Assembly (NCBI GenBank): GCA_044359155.1 | Contig: JBIKMR010000014.1 | Location: 1 to 28,906 of the forward strand | DNA from: WGMK01 sp044359155 | GTDB lineage: Bacteria; Hydrogenedentota; Hydrogenedentia; Hydrogenedentales; JAEUWI01 | DNA length: 28,906 nucleotides | Direction: 5' to 3' | Part shown: positions 6,662-14,173 of the stretch, one piece after another | Position numbering within the stretch: position 1 is the stretch's first letter | Layout of the letters: each line of letters starts with the position of its first letter | Made by a program: the position numbers and the translations under genes | The notes under the pieces: model-generated | What the model saw: the letters and a program-made list of their open reading frames with translations, nothing else | What the model was told of the DNA's origin: nothing | Databases searched by the model: none

Positions 6662-7996
6662 CTACTCCGGATTCTCCAGCTTCGCCTTCAGCTTTGCCAT
6701 GAATTGCGCGGCGACTGCGCCGTCGATAACGCGGTGGTCGCTGGAGAGGGTCATCTTCATGCGGGGGCGCACCTGGATGCCGCCATCCACGGCGACCACC
6801 TGATCCGCCACGCGGCCCACCGCGAGGATGGCGCTGTCGGGCTGGTTGATGATGGCGGTGAAATGGTCCACGCCGAAGGCGCCGAGGTTGCTGATGGTGA
6901 AGGTGCTACCGGAGTAATCGTCGGGCAGCAGCTTGTTCTTGCGGGCCTTCTCTGCCAGCGCCTTGCAGCCTTCGCTAATCTGTTGCAGCGAGAGCGCATT
7001 CGCATTGCGCAACACGGGAACGATGAGGCCGTCTTCAAGCGCCACCGCCACGCCGATGTTCACTTGTTCCACGATCTCGATGGCGTCTCCCAGCCAGCGC
7101 GCGTTCACCTGCGGATGCTCGCGCAGCGCCTGCGCTACGGCCTGCACTATCAGGTCGTTGAACGAGGGCTTAAATCCCTGTGCCTGCTTGCGCAGGTCGG
7201 TGGCGGCTTTCATGTCCACCTCGACGGTGACGTAGAAATGCGGCGCGTTAAACATGCTTTCGCCCATGCGCGTGGCGATGATGCGTCGCATCGGGGTGAG
7301 TGGATAGCGGCCCGGCGCTTTCGTGGCTCCGGCATCTTGCCGGAGATTCTTCGGCGCTTCGGTGCCGTGGCTCAGCTGGCCAATCAAGGTCTCCAAGTCC
7401 ACGCCTGCCTCGCGGGCAAGGCGGCGCGCGGTGGGAGTGTTCAGCTTCAGCAGCGCGCGCAGTTCCTCGAGGGCTTTGGGGTTCGCTGCAACGGGAGCGG
7501 CCTTTGCCGCTAGCACGTCTGCTTCTATCACACGGCCCTGCGGGCCGGTGCCGGTAAGGGTGGCAGGGTCGATGCCCTTGGCGGCGGCGGCTTTGCGGGC
7601 TCTTGGAGATACTGCGCCGCCATGGGACGGATGAGACAGATGGGACGGGGAAGAAGCAACGGGTGTAGGAGTGGGACTGGGTGGAAGTTCTTTCTTCGTC
7701 CCATCTGTCCCATCCGTCGCATCTGTCCCATGTTTTTTGGGCAATTCCGGCAGCGCTTCATCCGCCGTGCCTACCCACGCCACCACGCTCAACACCGGCT
7801 TCTCGACGCCCTCGGGCACGAGTATCTTTCGCAGCACGCCAGCCGCCGTGGACTCGCATTCGATCTCGGCCTTGTCCGTTTGCACGGTGAAGAGCACGTC
7901 GCCCACGGCAACGGTGTCGTCTTCCTTCTTCAGCCACTGTGTGATCGTGGCTTCCTCGACGGTCTGGCCCAACTGGGGGAGTTTTATTTCTTGCAT
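6662..7996 (-). CDS. Dihydrolipoamide acyltransferase, E2 component
   Basis: A 444-aa E2. Domains in order: one lipoyl domain (1-77) with the lipoylated lysine expected at Lys42 in QTDKAE; a low-complexity linker (78-127); a peripheral-subunit-binding domain (about 128-164, SPRARKAAAAKGID then GTGPQGRV); a second, degenerate binding-domain-like segment (186-207, NTPTARRLAREAGVD); and the catalytic acyltransferase domain (about 230-444) with DHRVIDGA, giving His421 and Asp425. It transfers the acyl group from E1-bound ThDP to CoA and forms the complex core. ATG 7996 has GAGG 8 bases upstream. It lies 32 bases after the DeoR stop and 84 before E1, so deoR-E2-E1 may be one transcript. The linker is largely encoded by two inverted 9-bp repeat arrays. 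Confidence 0.92.
   Translation of the reverse strand: MQEIKLPQLGQTVEEATITQWLKKEDDTVAVGDVLFTVQTDKAEIECESTAAGVLRKILVPEGVEKPVLSVVAWVGTADEALPELPKKHGTDATDGTDGTKKELPPSPTPTPVASSPSHLSHPSHGGAVSPRARKAAAAKGIDPATLTGTGPQGRVIEADVLAAKAAPVAANPKALEELRALLKLNTPTARRLAREAGVDLETLIGQLSHGTEAPKNLRQDAGATKAPGRYPLTPMRRIIATRMGESMFNAPHFYVTVEVDMKAATDLRKQAQGFKPSFNDLIVQAVAQALREHPQVNARWLGDAIEIVEQVNIGVAVALEDGLIVPVLRNANALSLQQISEGCKALAEKARKNKLLPDDYSGSTFTISNLGAFGVDHFTAIINQPDSAILAVGRVADQVVAVDGGIQVRPRMKMTLSSDHRVIDGAVAAQFMAKLKAKLENPE
7624..7650 (+). repeat. 9-bp tandem repeat inside the E2 gene, plus orientation (3 units)
   Basis: Units GGGACGGAT, GAGACAGAT, GGGACGGGG. On the coding (minus) strand they are in frame and encode residues around 118-125 as a Ser-His-X tripeptide repeat (SHLSHPSHG). 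It is the inverted partner of 7694-7729. Confidence 0.8.
7694..7729 (-). repeat. 9-bp tandem repeat inside the E2 gene, minus orientation (4 units)
   Basis: Read on the minus strand the units are GGGACAGAT, GCGACGGAT, GGGACAGAT, GGGACGAAG. Each 9-mer is three codons, so the array encodes GTD-ATD-GTD-GTK (residues 90-101 of E2). Together with the inverted array 43 bases away it could fold into a long stem in DNA or mRNA. Confidence 0.85.
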
Positions 7997-8028
7997 GGGT
8001 TTGCCTCGATCTTGTCAGGAGGTATGCG

Positions 8029-8811
8029 CTAAGTCAGCACCACGTTCAGGCCAATTTTTCTTGCCGCAACTACAAAGCGCGCGGGCGCTTGCTTGTCCGT
8101 AATCAGGGTGCCGAAATCGGCCAGCTTGCCTGCGCGGGCAAAGGCCACTTCGCCCAGTTTCGAGCTGTCGGCCAGCAGCACTTTCTGCGTGCTCTGCCCC
8201 ATCACCGCCTGCTTCGTAAACGCCTCGTTCGGATCGGTCGTGGTTACGCCGTCTTCCAGACTCACGCCCATGGTTCCCATGAAGGCGGTGTCGAAATGCA
8301 GTTGCTGCAACAGCGGCTGCGTCAACGGGCCGACGATGCTCTGGCTGCGACGGCGCAGTTCGCCGCCCACGAGGATCAACGTGGGGCCACCGTCGGCGAG
8401 CGCCATGGCTGCGCGCAGGGAATTGGTCACCACGGTAATGTCTTCGCGCTCGCGCAACAGGCGGGCCAGCGCCACGACGGTGCTGCCGCCGTCGAGGTAG
8501 ACTGTGTCGCCCGCGTTCACCATCTCCGCCGCGTGCCGCGCTATGCGGGTCTTTTCATCCGCTGCCGCGCTGGCCTTGTCGTCGAACACAGGCTCGAAGA
8601 GCCGCCCGCCGCCAATGGCCACCGCGCCGCCATGCACCCGCCGCGCTTCGCCCAGCCGCTCGAGTTCCTGCAAGTCGCGCCGAGCCGTGGCTTGCGACAC
8701 GCCCAGCGCTACGCACACCTCATCAAGCCGCACCACCCGGCTGGCGCGCAGCATGTCGCGCACCTGCGCGAGGCGCTCAGGAAGGAGTAAGCTGTGTTGG
8801 GCTTGGGCCAT
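8029..8811 (-). CDS. DeoR-family transcriptional regulator
   Basis: A 260-aa sugar-phosphate-responsive repressor. The N-terminal winged helix (residues 11-66) carries VCVALGVSQATARRDLQELE and the wing GEARRVHGGAV. The C-terminal DeoRC sensor shows YLDGGSTV (105-112), VVTNSL (127-132) and LVGGELRRRSQSIVGP (147-162), residues used by the family to bind a phosphorylated ligand. I chose ATG 8811 over an upstream TTG at 8838 because the TTG lies upstream of the predicted transcription start and has no ribosome binding site. The divergent neighbour is a sorbitol-6-phosphate-dehydrogenase-like SDR, so a hexitol phosphate is a sensible inducer (inference). The gene may also be cotranscribed with E2-E1 downstream. 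Confidence 0.9.
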   Translation of the reverse strand: MAQAQHSLLLPERLAQVRDMLRASRVVRLDEVCVALGVSQATARRDLQELERLGEARRVHGGAVAIGGGRLFEPVFDDKASAAADEKTRIARHAAEMVNAGDTVYLDGGSTVVALARLLREREDITVVTNSLRAAMALADGGPTLILVGGELRRRSQSIVGPLTQPLLQQLHFDTAFMGTMGVSLEDGVTTTDPNEAFTKQAVMGQSTQKVLLADSSKLGEVAFARAGKLADFGTLITDKQAPARFVVAARKIGLNVVLT

Positions 8812-8842
8812 GTGGGCTGGTTCCCGGTTGATTTGCAAAAGA

Positions 8843-8872
8843 AAGATATCGTAAACTTTTGAAAGAAGTCAA
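8843..8872 (-). promoter_or_regulatory. Predicted promoter of the deoR-like gene
   Basis: Minus-strand -35 TTGACT (8872-8867), 18-base spacer, -10 TATCTT (8848-8843). Transcription would start near 8836, about 25 bases before ATG 8811. It overlaps the divergent promoter, and the repeat half-site TTGAAAG falls in its spacer, which would allow autorepression. Confidence 0.5.
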
Positions 8873-8887
8873 GCAAAAACTTTCAAT
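8859..8887 (+). promoter_or_regulatory. Predicted promoter of the SDR gene with DeoR-type operator
   Basis: Plus-strand -35 TTGAAA (8859-8864), 17-base spacer, -10 TTCAAT (8882-8887). The inverted repeat TTGAAAG (8859-8865) / CTTTCAA (8880-8886) covers both promoter elements, with 14 bases between the arms. A repressor bound here would block both divergent promoters. AGGAGA at 8895-8900 then serves ATG 8907. Confidence 0.5.
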
Positions 8888-8906
8888 ACCTCTCAGGAGA
8901 GTTCCC

Positions 8907-9719
8907 ATGCATTGGTTAAATCTGGAAGGCAAAGTAGCCGTGGTAACGGGCGGCGCGGCGGGCATTGGCCGCGCGGTGTGCGCGGAACTCGCCGCCTGCG
9001 GCGCGGTCGTGATCATTGGCGACATGCAGGAGGAATCCGGCAAGGCGCTTGAGCTGGAGCTTCAGGCGGAAGGCGGCACGGCCCTGTTCGTGAAGCTCGA
9101 TGTGACCAGCAAGGCCAGCGTTGATGATGCCTTTGCCGCCGTGGTGGCGGAGTTCGGCCAGGTGGATATCCTTGTGAACAACGCAGGCATCAACATTCCC
9201 CGGTTGCTGGTGGACCCCGCAGGCAAGGAAGAGATGACCGAGGCGGTGTGGGACAAGCTGATGGCGGTGAACATGAAGGGCATGTTCCTGTGTGGGCAGG
9301 CGGCGGCGCGGGTGATGCTGCAACAGGGCGCGGGCGTCATCATCAACATGGCGAGCGAGAGCGGCATGGAAGGCAGCGAGGGCCAGAGTGCCTATGCTGC
9401 CACGAAGGCAGCGGGCTACAACCTCACGCGGTCGTGGGCGAAGGAGCTGGGCCGCAAGGGCGTGCGCGTGGCGGGTGTGGCGCCGGGGATATTGGAAGTC
9501 ACCGGAATGCGCACGGAAGCCTATGAGCAATCGCTTGCCTACTCACGTGGGATTACCATCGAGCAACTGCGCGCGTCTTACGCAAAGAGTTCGATTCCGC
9601 TGGGCCGCTCGGGCACCCTGCAGGAAGTGGCCAACACGGTGGCCTTCCTCGCCAGCGACCGCGCCAGCTACATCCACGGCACGGTGGTCAACGTTTCAGG
9701 CGGGAAGTCTCGGGCGTAA
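8907..9719 (+). CDS. Short-chain dehydrogenase, sorbitol-6-phosphate 2-dehydrogenase-like
   Basis: A 270-aa classical SDR. The NAD(P)-binding motif is TGGAAGIG (14-21), the structural motif NNAG (91-94), and the catalytic residues Ser150, Tyr163 and Lys167 (SAYAATKAA). The C-terminal half resembles the sorbitol-6-phosphate 2-dehydrogenases of Lactobacillus and Clostridium sorbitol operons as I remember them: SESGMEGSEGQ, VAPGILEVTG, and the ending RASYIHG...SGGKSRA. Those enzymes interconvert sorbitol 6-phosphate and fructose 6-phosphate. ATG 8907 has AGGAGA 6 bases upstream; a start at 8859 would sit inside the promoter. The divergent DeoR regulator fits sugar-alcohol control, but no PTS or kinase gene is nearby, so a related polyol or a non-phosphorylated substrate is possible. 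Confidence 0.85.
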   Translation: MHWLNLEGKVAVVTGGAAGIGRAVCAELAACGAVVIIGDMQEESGKALELELQAEGGTALFVKLDVTSKASVDDAFAAVVAEFGQVDILVNNAGINIPRLLVDPAGKEEMTEAVWDKLMAVNMKGMFLCGQAAARVMLQQGAGVIINMASESGMEGSEGQSAYAATKAAGYNLTRSWAKELGRKGVRVAGVAPGILEVTGMRTEAYEQSLAYSRGITIEQLRASYAKSSIPLGRSGTLQEVANTVAFLASDRASYIHGTVVNVSGGKSRA

Positions 9720-9720
9720 C

Positions 9721-12036
9721 TCAGGGTGCAGGCACGGGCACCGCTTCGGGTGCTGGTGCAGGCTCTGGCGCAGGCACCGGTTCAGGAACCAGTTCCACTT
9801 CCGGCAGGGCTTCCGGCGCAGGCATAGGCGCAACTTCGGGAGCGGGCACCGCCTCGGGCATGGGCTCTGGGGCGGGTGCAGGCTCGGGTGTCGGCACGGG
9901 TTCCACGGGGGCTGCTTCCACGGGAACTGCGGCGGCCTCGGTCTTTGCCAGCGCAACCTTGGTCGTGGTGTTGGCCTCGATGGCTTCGCGCGTGAGCAGG
10001 GCCTCGCGGTATTCATCTCGTGCGAAGAGCGGCAGCTGATCTCCCGAATGTCCTGCGGCGGGCTGGGTGGCGTTGCCATAGACCGTAAGCACGCGGGCGT
10101 GCGGCGGCTCGGTAAACTCGGTGAGGAAGATGAAGCTGTTCCCATGCACCGCCTGAAAGCTGCCGTCTTTCTGGCGTTCATGCTGTAGCACGCGGAAGGT
10201 GTCGTAGCTTGGGCCTCCAGAGGAGGGCTCGTCCACGCCGCCCATGCGCATCCGCATCACGTCGCCCCAAGGCACATCCAGCCCCACGCCGCCGGTAGCC
10301 ATGTTGCCGGCCACCTGCTCGAGCGCGGACAGCGCACCGCGTGGATCGGCAATGCCATCGGGCGTAGCAAGCGGTGCGGCGTTCACGTCCCAAGGCACGG
10401 CAAAGGGATCGATGCCTGCGCCCTGGCAGCGCTCCTCGTAGGCACGCCACCACTGGTAGAACAACACCGCGCCGCGACTGCCCGCACGATACTCGCGGTC
10501 CCATGCGGCGAGCGCCTTGCCCGCGTCGGCCACCAACGGATGGTCCGCCTTTTCGGTCAGCGGCACAAGGTCGTCCATCAGGCGGTCCGCCAGTTCGCTG
10601 CGGGCGGACATGCTGTATGCGGCCAGCTCGTCGAAGGTGATGGAGGTGTCTTCCATCAACATGCGCAGCGAGCGCTGGAAGCGGAACACGCGGTGGGCGG
10701 GCAGCGTGGGCGGGGCCACATAGGGGGCGAACTGCGCGGGGGCAAGCGGGTAGGGGACGGTCATGTACCACGGGGATTCGTTCGCGTTTTGCAGCCAGCC
10801 CGATTCGGGGTTGGCCACGCGGGGCAGCTCGGCATAGCCAAGGTAGTCTGGCGCGAGGGCCTGCGCGGTGTTGCCGGGAACGATGCCCTGCCACGCCGTC
10901 CAGTCTCCCGAGGCATGGCGCGGCACGAGGCCATTGAAGGCCAGCAAGATGTTGCCGCCCTTGTCCGCATAGATGAAGTTGAACATGGGCAATTGCTGGC
11001 GGGCGACTGCGGCCTCGAACTCGGTCATGTTCGTGGCACGAACCATGGCCAGCATCTGGTCGCCGATGGCGGGGCGGTCGAGCCCCACCACCTTTATAGC
11101 CAAGGCGCGGCCCGGCTCTTCGGCTATCACCGGACCAAACTGCGAACGCTTCACCTGTATGGTTTCCGTGGTCACGGTGCCGTCGTCATTCTTCACGGAG
11201 ACGGCGTGCTCGGTGATCTCGAAGGCGGTCTCGACTCCATCGAGCATGTAGCTGCCGGAAGGGGTGACTTCGAGGGCGAAGTGGTCCACGCCGTCGTGGG
11301 TGTTCACCGTGTTCGTCCAACCGAGGTGGCTGTTGAAGCCCAGCGAGGGAAGCGGCATACCCACCAGCGATGCGCCATAGAAGTTCAGCGCAGGCCCGGC
11401 GAAGTGGTTTTCAAACCAGAGATACAAATCACCCCAAGGCAGGTGGGGATTGCCGAGGAGCAAAGCCTTGCCGCCTGCGGCATTCCTGGGGGCAATGGCC
11501 CAGCCGTTGCTGCCATTCTCTTCGAGCCAAGGCTTGGCCTTGGCCTGTCCCCGGTCACGGCCTGCCACGAAGGTGAAGTGGATGACGCGCAAGCCGTGCG
11601 CCACCACGTCCACCGCGCGCACCGGCAGCACGCTTGATGCAGGCGCGGCAATGGCGCCGGGGTTCGCTGCCGCGTAATCGTTCACGCCCGCGCAGAATGC
11701 TTCCAGCACTTCGCGGTATTCGGGCGAAGCCTGCTCGGTCCATTGCTGCGCAATGGAAGGAATGCCTAGGCGCAGGGTCTCGATGTCGGATTCCAGCAGG
11801 GGGCGGCCATAGTGGGCGGCGGCATCGCCACGCGCTTGGGAGTACAGACGGAGTATCAGGTCGCCGTGGCTGTGGGCCTGCGCCCAACCCATGCCATAGG
11901 CTTGCTGGGGAAGGGTGTCGCCGTAGATGTGGGGCACGCCCCAGTTGTCCCAGAGGATTTCGCCGCCGCCATAGGGAGACGCGTGCGCCCCGACTGCAAC
12001 GAACAACGCCGCCACTGCCAGCCCGAACCTGCGCAT
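9721..12036 (-). CDS. Secreted penicillin-acylase-family Ntn hydrolase with Pro/Ala/Glu-rich tail
   Basis: A 771-aa exported protein. A signal peptide (1-19, cleavage after VGAHA) is followed by a short mature alpha chain. The N-terminal nucleophile is expected at Ser176 in ENGSNGWAI, where the family autocleaves between Gly175 and Ser176 to give alpha and beta chains. The context NPHLPW (196-201) is also typical of the family. Members hydrolyse amide bonds of penicillins, N-acyl-homoserine lactones or acylated cyclic peptides; the substrate here is unknown. The last 73 residues (699-771) are a Pro/Ala/Glu/Val tail absent from usual family members. GGAGG lies about 6 bases before ATG 12036. 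It is the last gene after the MshEN-cNMP and PsiE-like genes, 30 bases behind the latter, and its stop is 1 base from the convergent SDR stop. Confidence 0.9.
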   Translation of the reverse strand: MRRFGLAVAALFVAVGAHASPYGGGEILWDNWGVPHIYGDTLPQQAYGMGWAQAHSHGDLILRLYSQARGDAAAHYGRPLLESDIETLRLGIPSIAQQWTEQASPEYREVLEAFCAGVNDYAAANPGAIAAPASSVLPVRAVDVVAHGLRVIHFTFVAGRDRGQAKAKPWLEENGSNGWAIAPRNAAGGKALLLGNPHLPWGDLYLWFENHFAGPALNFYGASLVGMPLPSLGFNSHLGWTNTVNTHDGVDHFALEVTPSGSYMLDGVETAFEITEHAVSVKNDDGTVTTETIQVKRSQFGPVIAEEPGRALAIKVVGLDRPAIGDQMLAMVRATNMTEFEAAVARQQLPMFNFIYADKGGNILLAFNGLVPRHASGDWTAWQGIVPGNTAQALAPDYLGYAELPRVANPESGWLQNANESPWYMTVPYPLAPAQFAPYVAPPTLPAHRVFRFQRSLRMLMEDTSITFDELAAYSMSARSELADRLMDDLVPLTEKADHPLVADAGKALAAWDREYRAGSRGAVLFYQWWRAYEERCQGAGIDPFAVPWDVNAAPLATPDGIADPRGALSALEQVAGNMATGGVGLDVPWGDVMRMRMGGVDEPSSGGPSYDTFRVLQHERQKDGSFQAVHGNSFIFLTEFTEPPHARVLTVYGNATQPAAGHSGDQLPLFARDEYREALLTREAIEANTTTKVALAKTEAAAVPVEAAPVEPVPTPEPAPAPEPMPEAVPAPEVAPMPAPEALPEVELVPEPVPAPEPAPAPEAVPVPAP
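9724..9942 (-). repeat. Pro/Ala/Glu/Val low-complexity coding tail of the acylase
   Basis: This stretch encodes residues 699-771, an irregular repeat of PAPEP, PEPVP and PAPEA units. It sits on a periplasmic protein, so it may act as a stiff extension, a wall or surface tether, or be a slippage-expanded tail. Confidence 0.8.
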
Positions 12037-12066
12037 GTATGCCTCCGATCCCCGTGTGCCCAGCCC

Positions 12067-12633
12067 CTAGTGTCCGTCTTTCGTGGGTGCCACGTCGCCG
12101 TGGCTGATGATCACCAGCCAGTACCCGATGCTCAATGCCAGTATCACCGAGGCAATGGCGAAGATTTCCAGCGTCTCTATCTTTGTTATATCCATGATGA
12201 TGACCTTGCGCGCAATTGCCATGAGCGCGGTCGCCATCACGATCTTCACGTGGATGATGTCGTCGCGCAGGTAGATGGTGATATTCACAAAAATTTCGAT
12301 GGCAATGAGCACGGCCATAAACGCCCCGAACGTTGCCAGGATATCGGTAATCTCAAGCAGATAGGCGGGGCCCTTCTCGTCGGTCAACTGGGAATAGAGC
12401 ACCCAGGCCACGTCGATGACGCCCCAGATGATGACGAAGGTCATCAGCACGGCGAGCGCACGCACGCCCATATGGATAATGCGCTGCAAGAATCGCACGA
12501 GGGCGTCGTCTTTCTCTGGCAGGGGCGGTGCCACGATGTCGGCAGCGGATACCGTCGTGTCTCGCTGGGCGCGCAACGCATGAAGCAGGGCAGCGTCGCG
12601 CTGGGCTTGCAGTTCGTTATCTTGTTGGCTCAT
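12067..12633 (-). CDS. PsiE-family (phosphate-starvation-inducible E-like) membrane protein
   Basis: A 188-aa integral membrane protein with four predicted helices: about 55-78, 94-118, 130-148 and 155-176. The segment FVNITIYLRDDIIHVKIVMA (115-134) followed by ARKVIIMD (141-148) matches what is conserved in PsiE-family proteins. In Escherichia coli psiE is induced by phosphate starvation and is under cAMP-CRP control; the biochemical role is unknown. About 45 soluble residues precede the first helix. The start has GGAGTT 6 bases upstream. It lies between the cyclic-nucleotide-binding protein (37-base gap) and the acylase (30-base gap), so the three are likely one operon. Confidence 0.75.
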   Translation of the reverse strand: MSQQDNELQAQRDAALLHALRAQRDTTVSAADIVAPPLPEKDDALVRFLQRIIHMGVRALAVLMTFVIIWGVIDVAWVLYSQLTDEKGPAYLLEITDILATFGAFMAVLIAIEIFVNITIYLRDDIIHVKIVMATALMAIARKVIIMDITKIETLEIFAIASVILALSIGYWLVIISHGDVAPTKDGH

Positions 12634-12670
12634 GCGGAACTCCGTTTACTTTCGCACGCGCTGTGAATGT

Positions 12671-14095
12671 TCAGGATTGCTCGTTGGCGGCGCGCAGGCG
12701 GTTGCCCATGGTGACGATGATGTTCACCAGCAATTGAATCGACACCTCGCGCGGCATCACGTTATTAATGGTGTCGAGGCTCAATGCCAGCAGGCTGGCG
12801 GATTCCGCCGCGCGGGCCGAGGCGCTGCGCGGTTCCTTGCTGATCAGCGCCATCTCTCCAAACAGTGCGCCCCGCTCAAGTCGGGCCATCACGCGGTCTC
12901 CGTCGAAGATATCGACCGAGCCGCCCAGTATCAGGTACAGGCAATCACCGGGGTCACCCTTCTGGAAAACGATGTCGCCTTCCTCGAACTCCTCCGTGAT
13001 TCCTCGCGCAAATATCTTGGCCACCGATTCGCCGTCCAGCCCGCGAAACAAATCCATGCGTCGTGCCAGAACGCCATAGGTGTCGCGCATACTGTCCATC
13101 ATCACCGTCGCCATTTCTTGCATCAGGGCAGACATGCCGCCATCGTCCACCGCTTCGGCATGTTGCTCGAATGGCGCAGCCGGGGCAGGCGCGTCATCAG
13201 AGCCGGAACTGAAGATGCTCTCGAACATCGAGTCGCTGCCCACGTGGGGTTCCGCCGGGGTGATGGGCGGCGCAATGTATTCCGGCTCTGGGGACGTAGA
13301 CTCGAACACGGGTTCAGGTTCTGGTTCGGGCACATAGGCAGGCTCGGGTTCGTAGACCGGCTCGGGCTCGTAAACAGGTTCAGGTATGGGCTCCGGCTCG
13401 GGTGGTGGCGGGGGCGCGGCGGCAGCAACGGAGGCCGCATGGTCTGCGCGCATCTGTTCGCGCTGCACTTCCACGCGCGCCTTCTCTGCTGGGGTAAGCT
13501 TCAACCCGAAGGACGAGGCAGACATCAACTGCGCGCCGCCGCCTGCGCCATCCTCGCGGAACAGCTTTTCCGTCACTAGTTCGAAATGCTTATACGCGCA
13601 CAGGATAGGCTTGATGCGCAAATCGGGGCAGGCGGCCCGCACCCGTTCCAAAGCCTCGGTGTCCAGCGGGTTCACCATCGCCACGGTCAGGTTCTTGCCC
13701 AACCGGTCAATCGGCAACAGCCGATAGGTGAGGCATATCTCCTTGGGCACCAGCCCAACGATGTCCTTGTCGATCAGGTAATCCAACAGGCTCAGATGTG
13801 GAATCTTGCAATGCTTTGCAAGAAAGCTGATGAGCATGTGCTCCTCGAGCACCTTGTCTTCAATCAGAATCTCGCCGATGAACTGGCCTGTCTTCTTCTG
13901 CCGATCCAGCGCCGCCTGAATCTGTTCCTTGGAGACCTTACCTTCGGCCACCAGCAGCTGGGTCAAGTTCAATGCCGGGGCAACATCGCCCGCTGGGGTG
14001 TATTCGGGCTCCGCGCGCCGGGGTACGCTTGCAGGCGCGGCATCGGCGGCGGGCGCCTGCTCGCCTTCCTTGTTCCCTTTAGACCATCGCAACAT
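12671..14095 (-). CDS. MshEN (GSPII_E N-terminal) domain plus cyclic-nucleotide-binding domain protein
   Basis: A 474-aa cytoplasmic protein without enzyme motifs. Residues 42-180 form an MshEN/GSPII_E N-terminal domain (LLVAEGKVSKEQIQAALDRQ, then IGEILIED), the type that binds cyclic di-GMP in MshE. Several ligand positions are changed: the first repeat lacks the usual RLG (NLT here) and the second ends in HC rather than a Q-type end. Residues 227-283 are a Pro/Glu-rich linker with EPVYEP repeats. Residues 348-470 form a cNMP-binding domain with phosphate-binding-cassette-like GALFGEMALISKEPRSASA (409-427). The likely role is as a sensor or scaffold for one or two nucleotide messengers. No ATPase domain follows the MshEN part, so it is not a secretion ATPase. 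It is first in a unit with the PsiE-like and acylase genes. Confidence 0.85.
   Translation of the reverse strand: MLRWSKGNKEGEQAPAADAAPASVPRRAEPEYTPAGDVAPALNLTQLLVAEGKVSKEQIQAALDRQKKTGQFIGEILIEDKVLEEHMLISFLAKHCKIPHLSLLDYLIDKDIVGLVPKEICLTYRLLPIDRLGKNLTVAMVNPLDTEALERVRAACPDLRIKPILCAYKHFELVTEKLFREDGAGGGAQLMSASSFGLKLTPAEKARVEVQREQMRADHAASVAAAAPPPPPEPEPIPEPVYEPEPVYEPEPAYVPEPEPEPVFESTSPEPEYIAPPITPAEPHVGSDSMFESIFSSGSDDAPAPAAPFEQHAEAVDDGGMSALMQEMATVMMDSMRDTYGVLARRMDLFRGLDGESVAKIFARGITEEFEEGDIVFQKGDPGDCLYLILGGSVDIFDGDRVMARLERGALFGEMALISKEPRSASARAAESASLLALSLDTINNVMPREVSIQLLVNIIVTMGNRLRAANEQS
13247..13417 (-). repeat. Pro/Glu-rich (EPVYEP) coding linker of the MshEN-cNMP protein
   Basis: Encodes residues 227-283, built from EPEP, EPVY and EPAY units. 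It separates the two putative ligand-binding domains and is likely an extended, rod-like spacer. The same compositional habit appears in the acylase tail two genes downstream. Confidence 0.75.
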
Positions 14096-14173
14096 GTGGA
14101 TGCCCCGTCCCCAAGGCCAGCGCCGGGACTTGCCCGATGGAAGCCCCCACGCTGGTTGATGTTAGAGCCGTGA

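Noticed and set aside
7624..7729. Possible CRISPR array in the E2 gene
   Set aside because: Units are 9 bp with no spacers, arranged as two inverted arrays within an intact reading frame.
8812..8838. TTG start for the DeoR regulator at 8838
   Set aside because: No ribosome binding site, and it would lie upstream of the predicted transcription start; ATG 8811 fits family length.
10540..11637. Long plus-strand open frame opposite the acylase
   Set aside because: Antisense shadow; no ribosome binding site or domain.
12671..14095. Type II secretion or type IV pilus assembly ATPase
   Set aside because: Only the N-terminal MshEN domain is present; no Walker A or B ATPase domain follows and a cNMP-binding domain takes its place.
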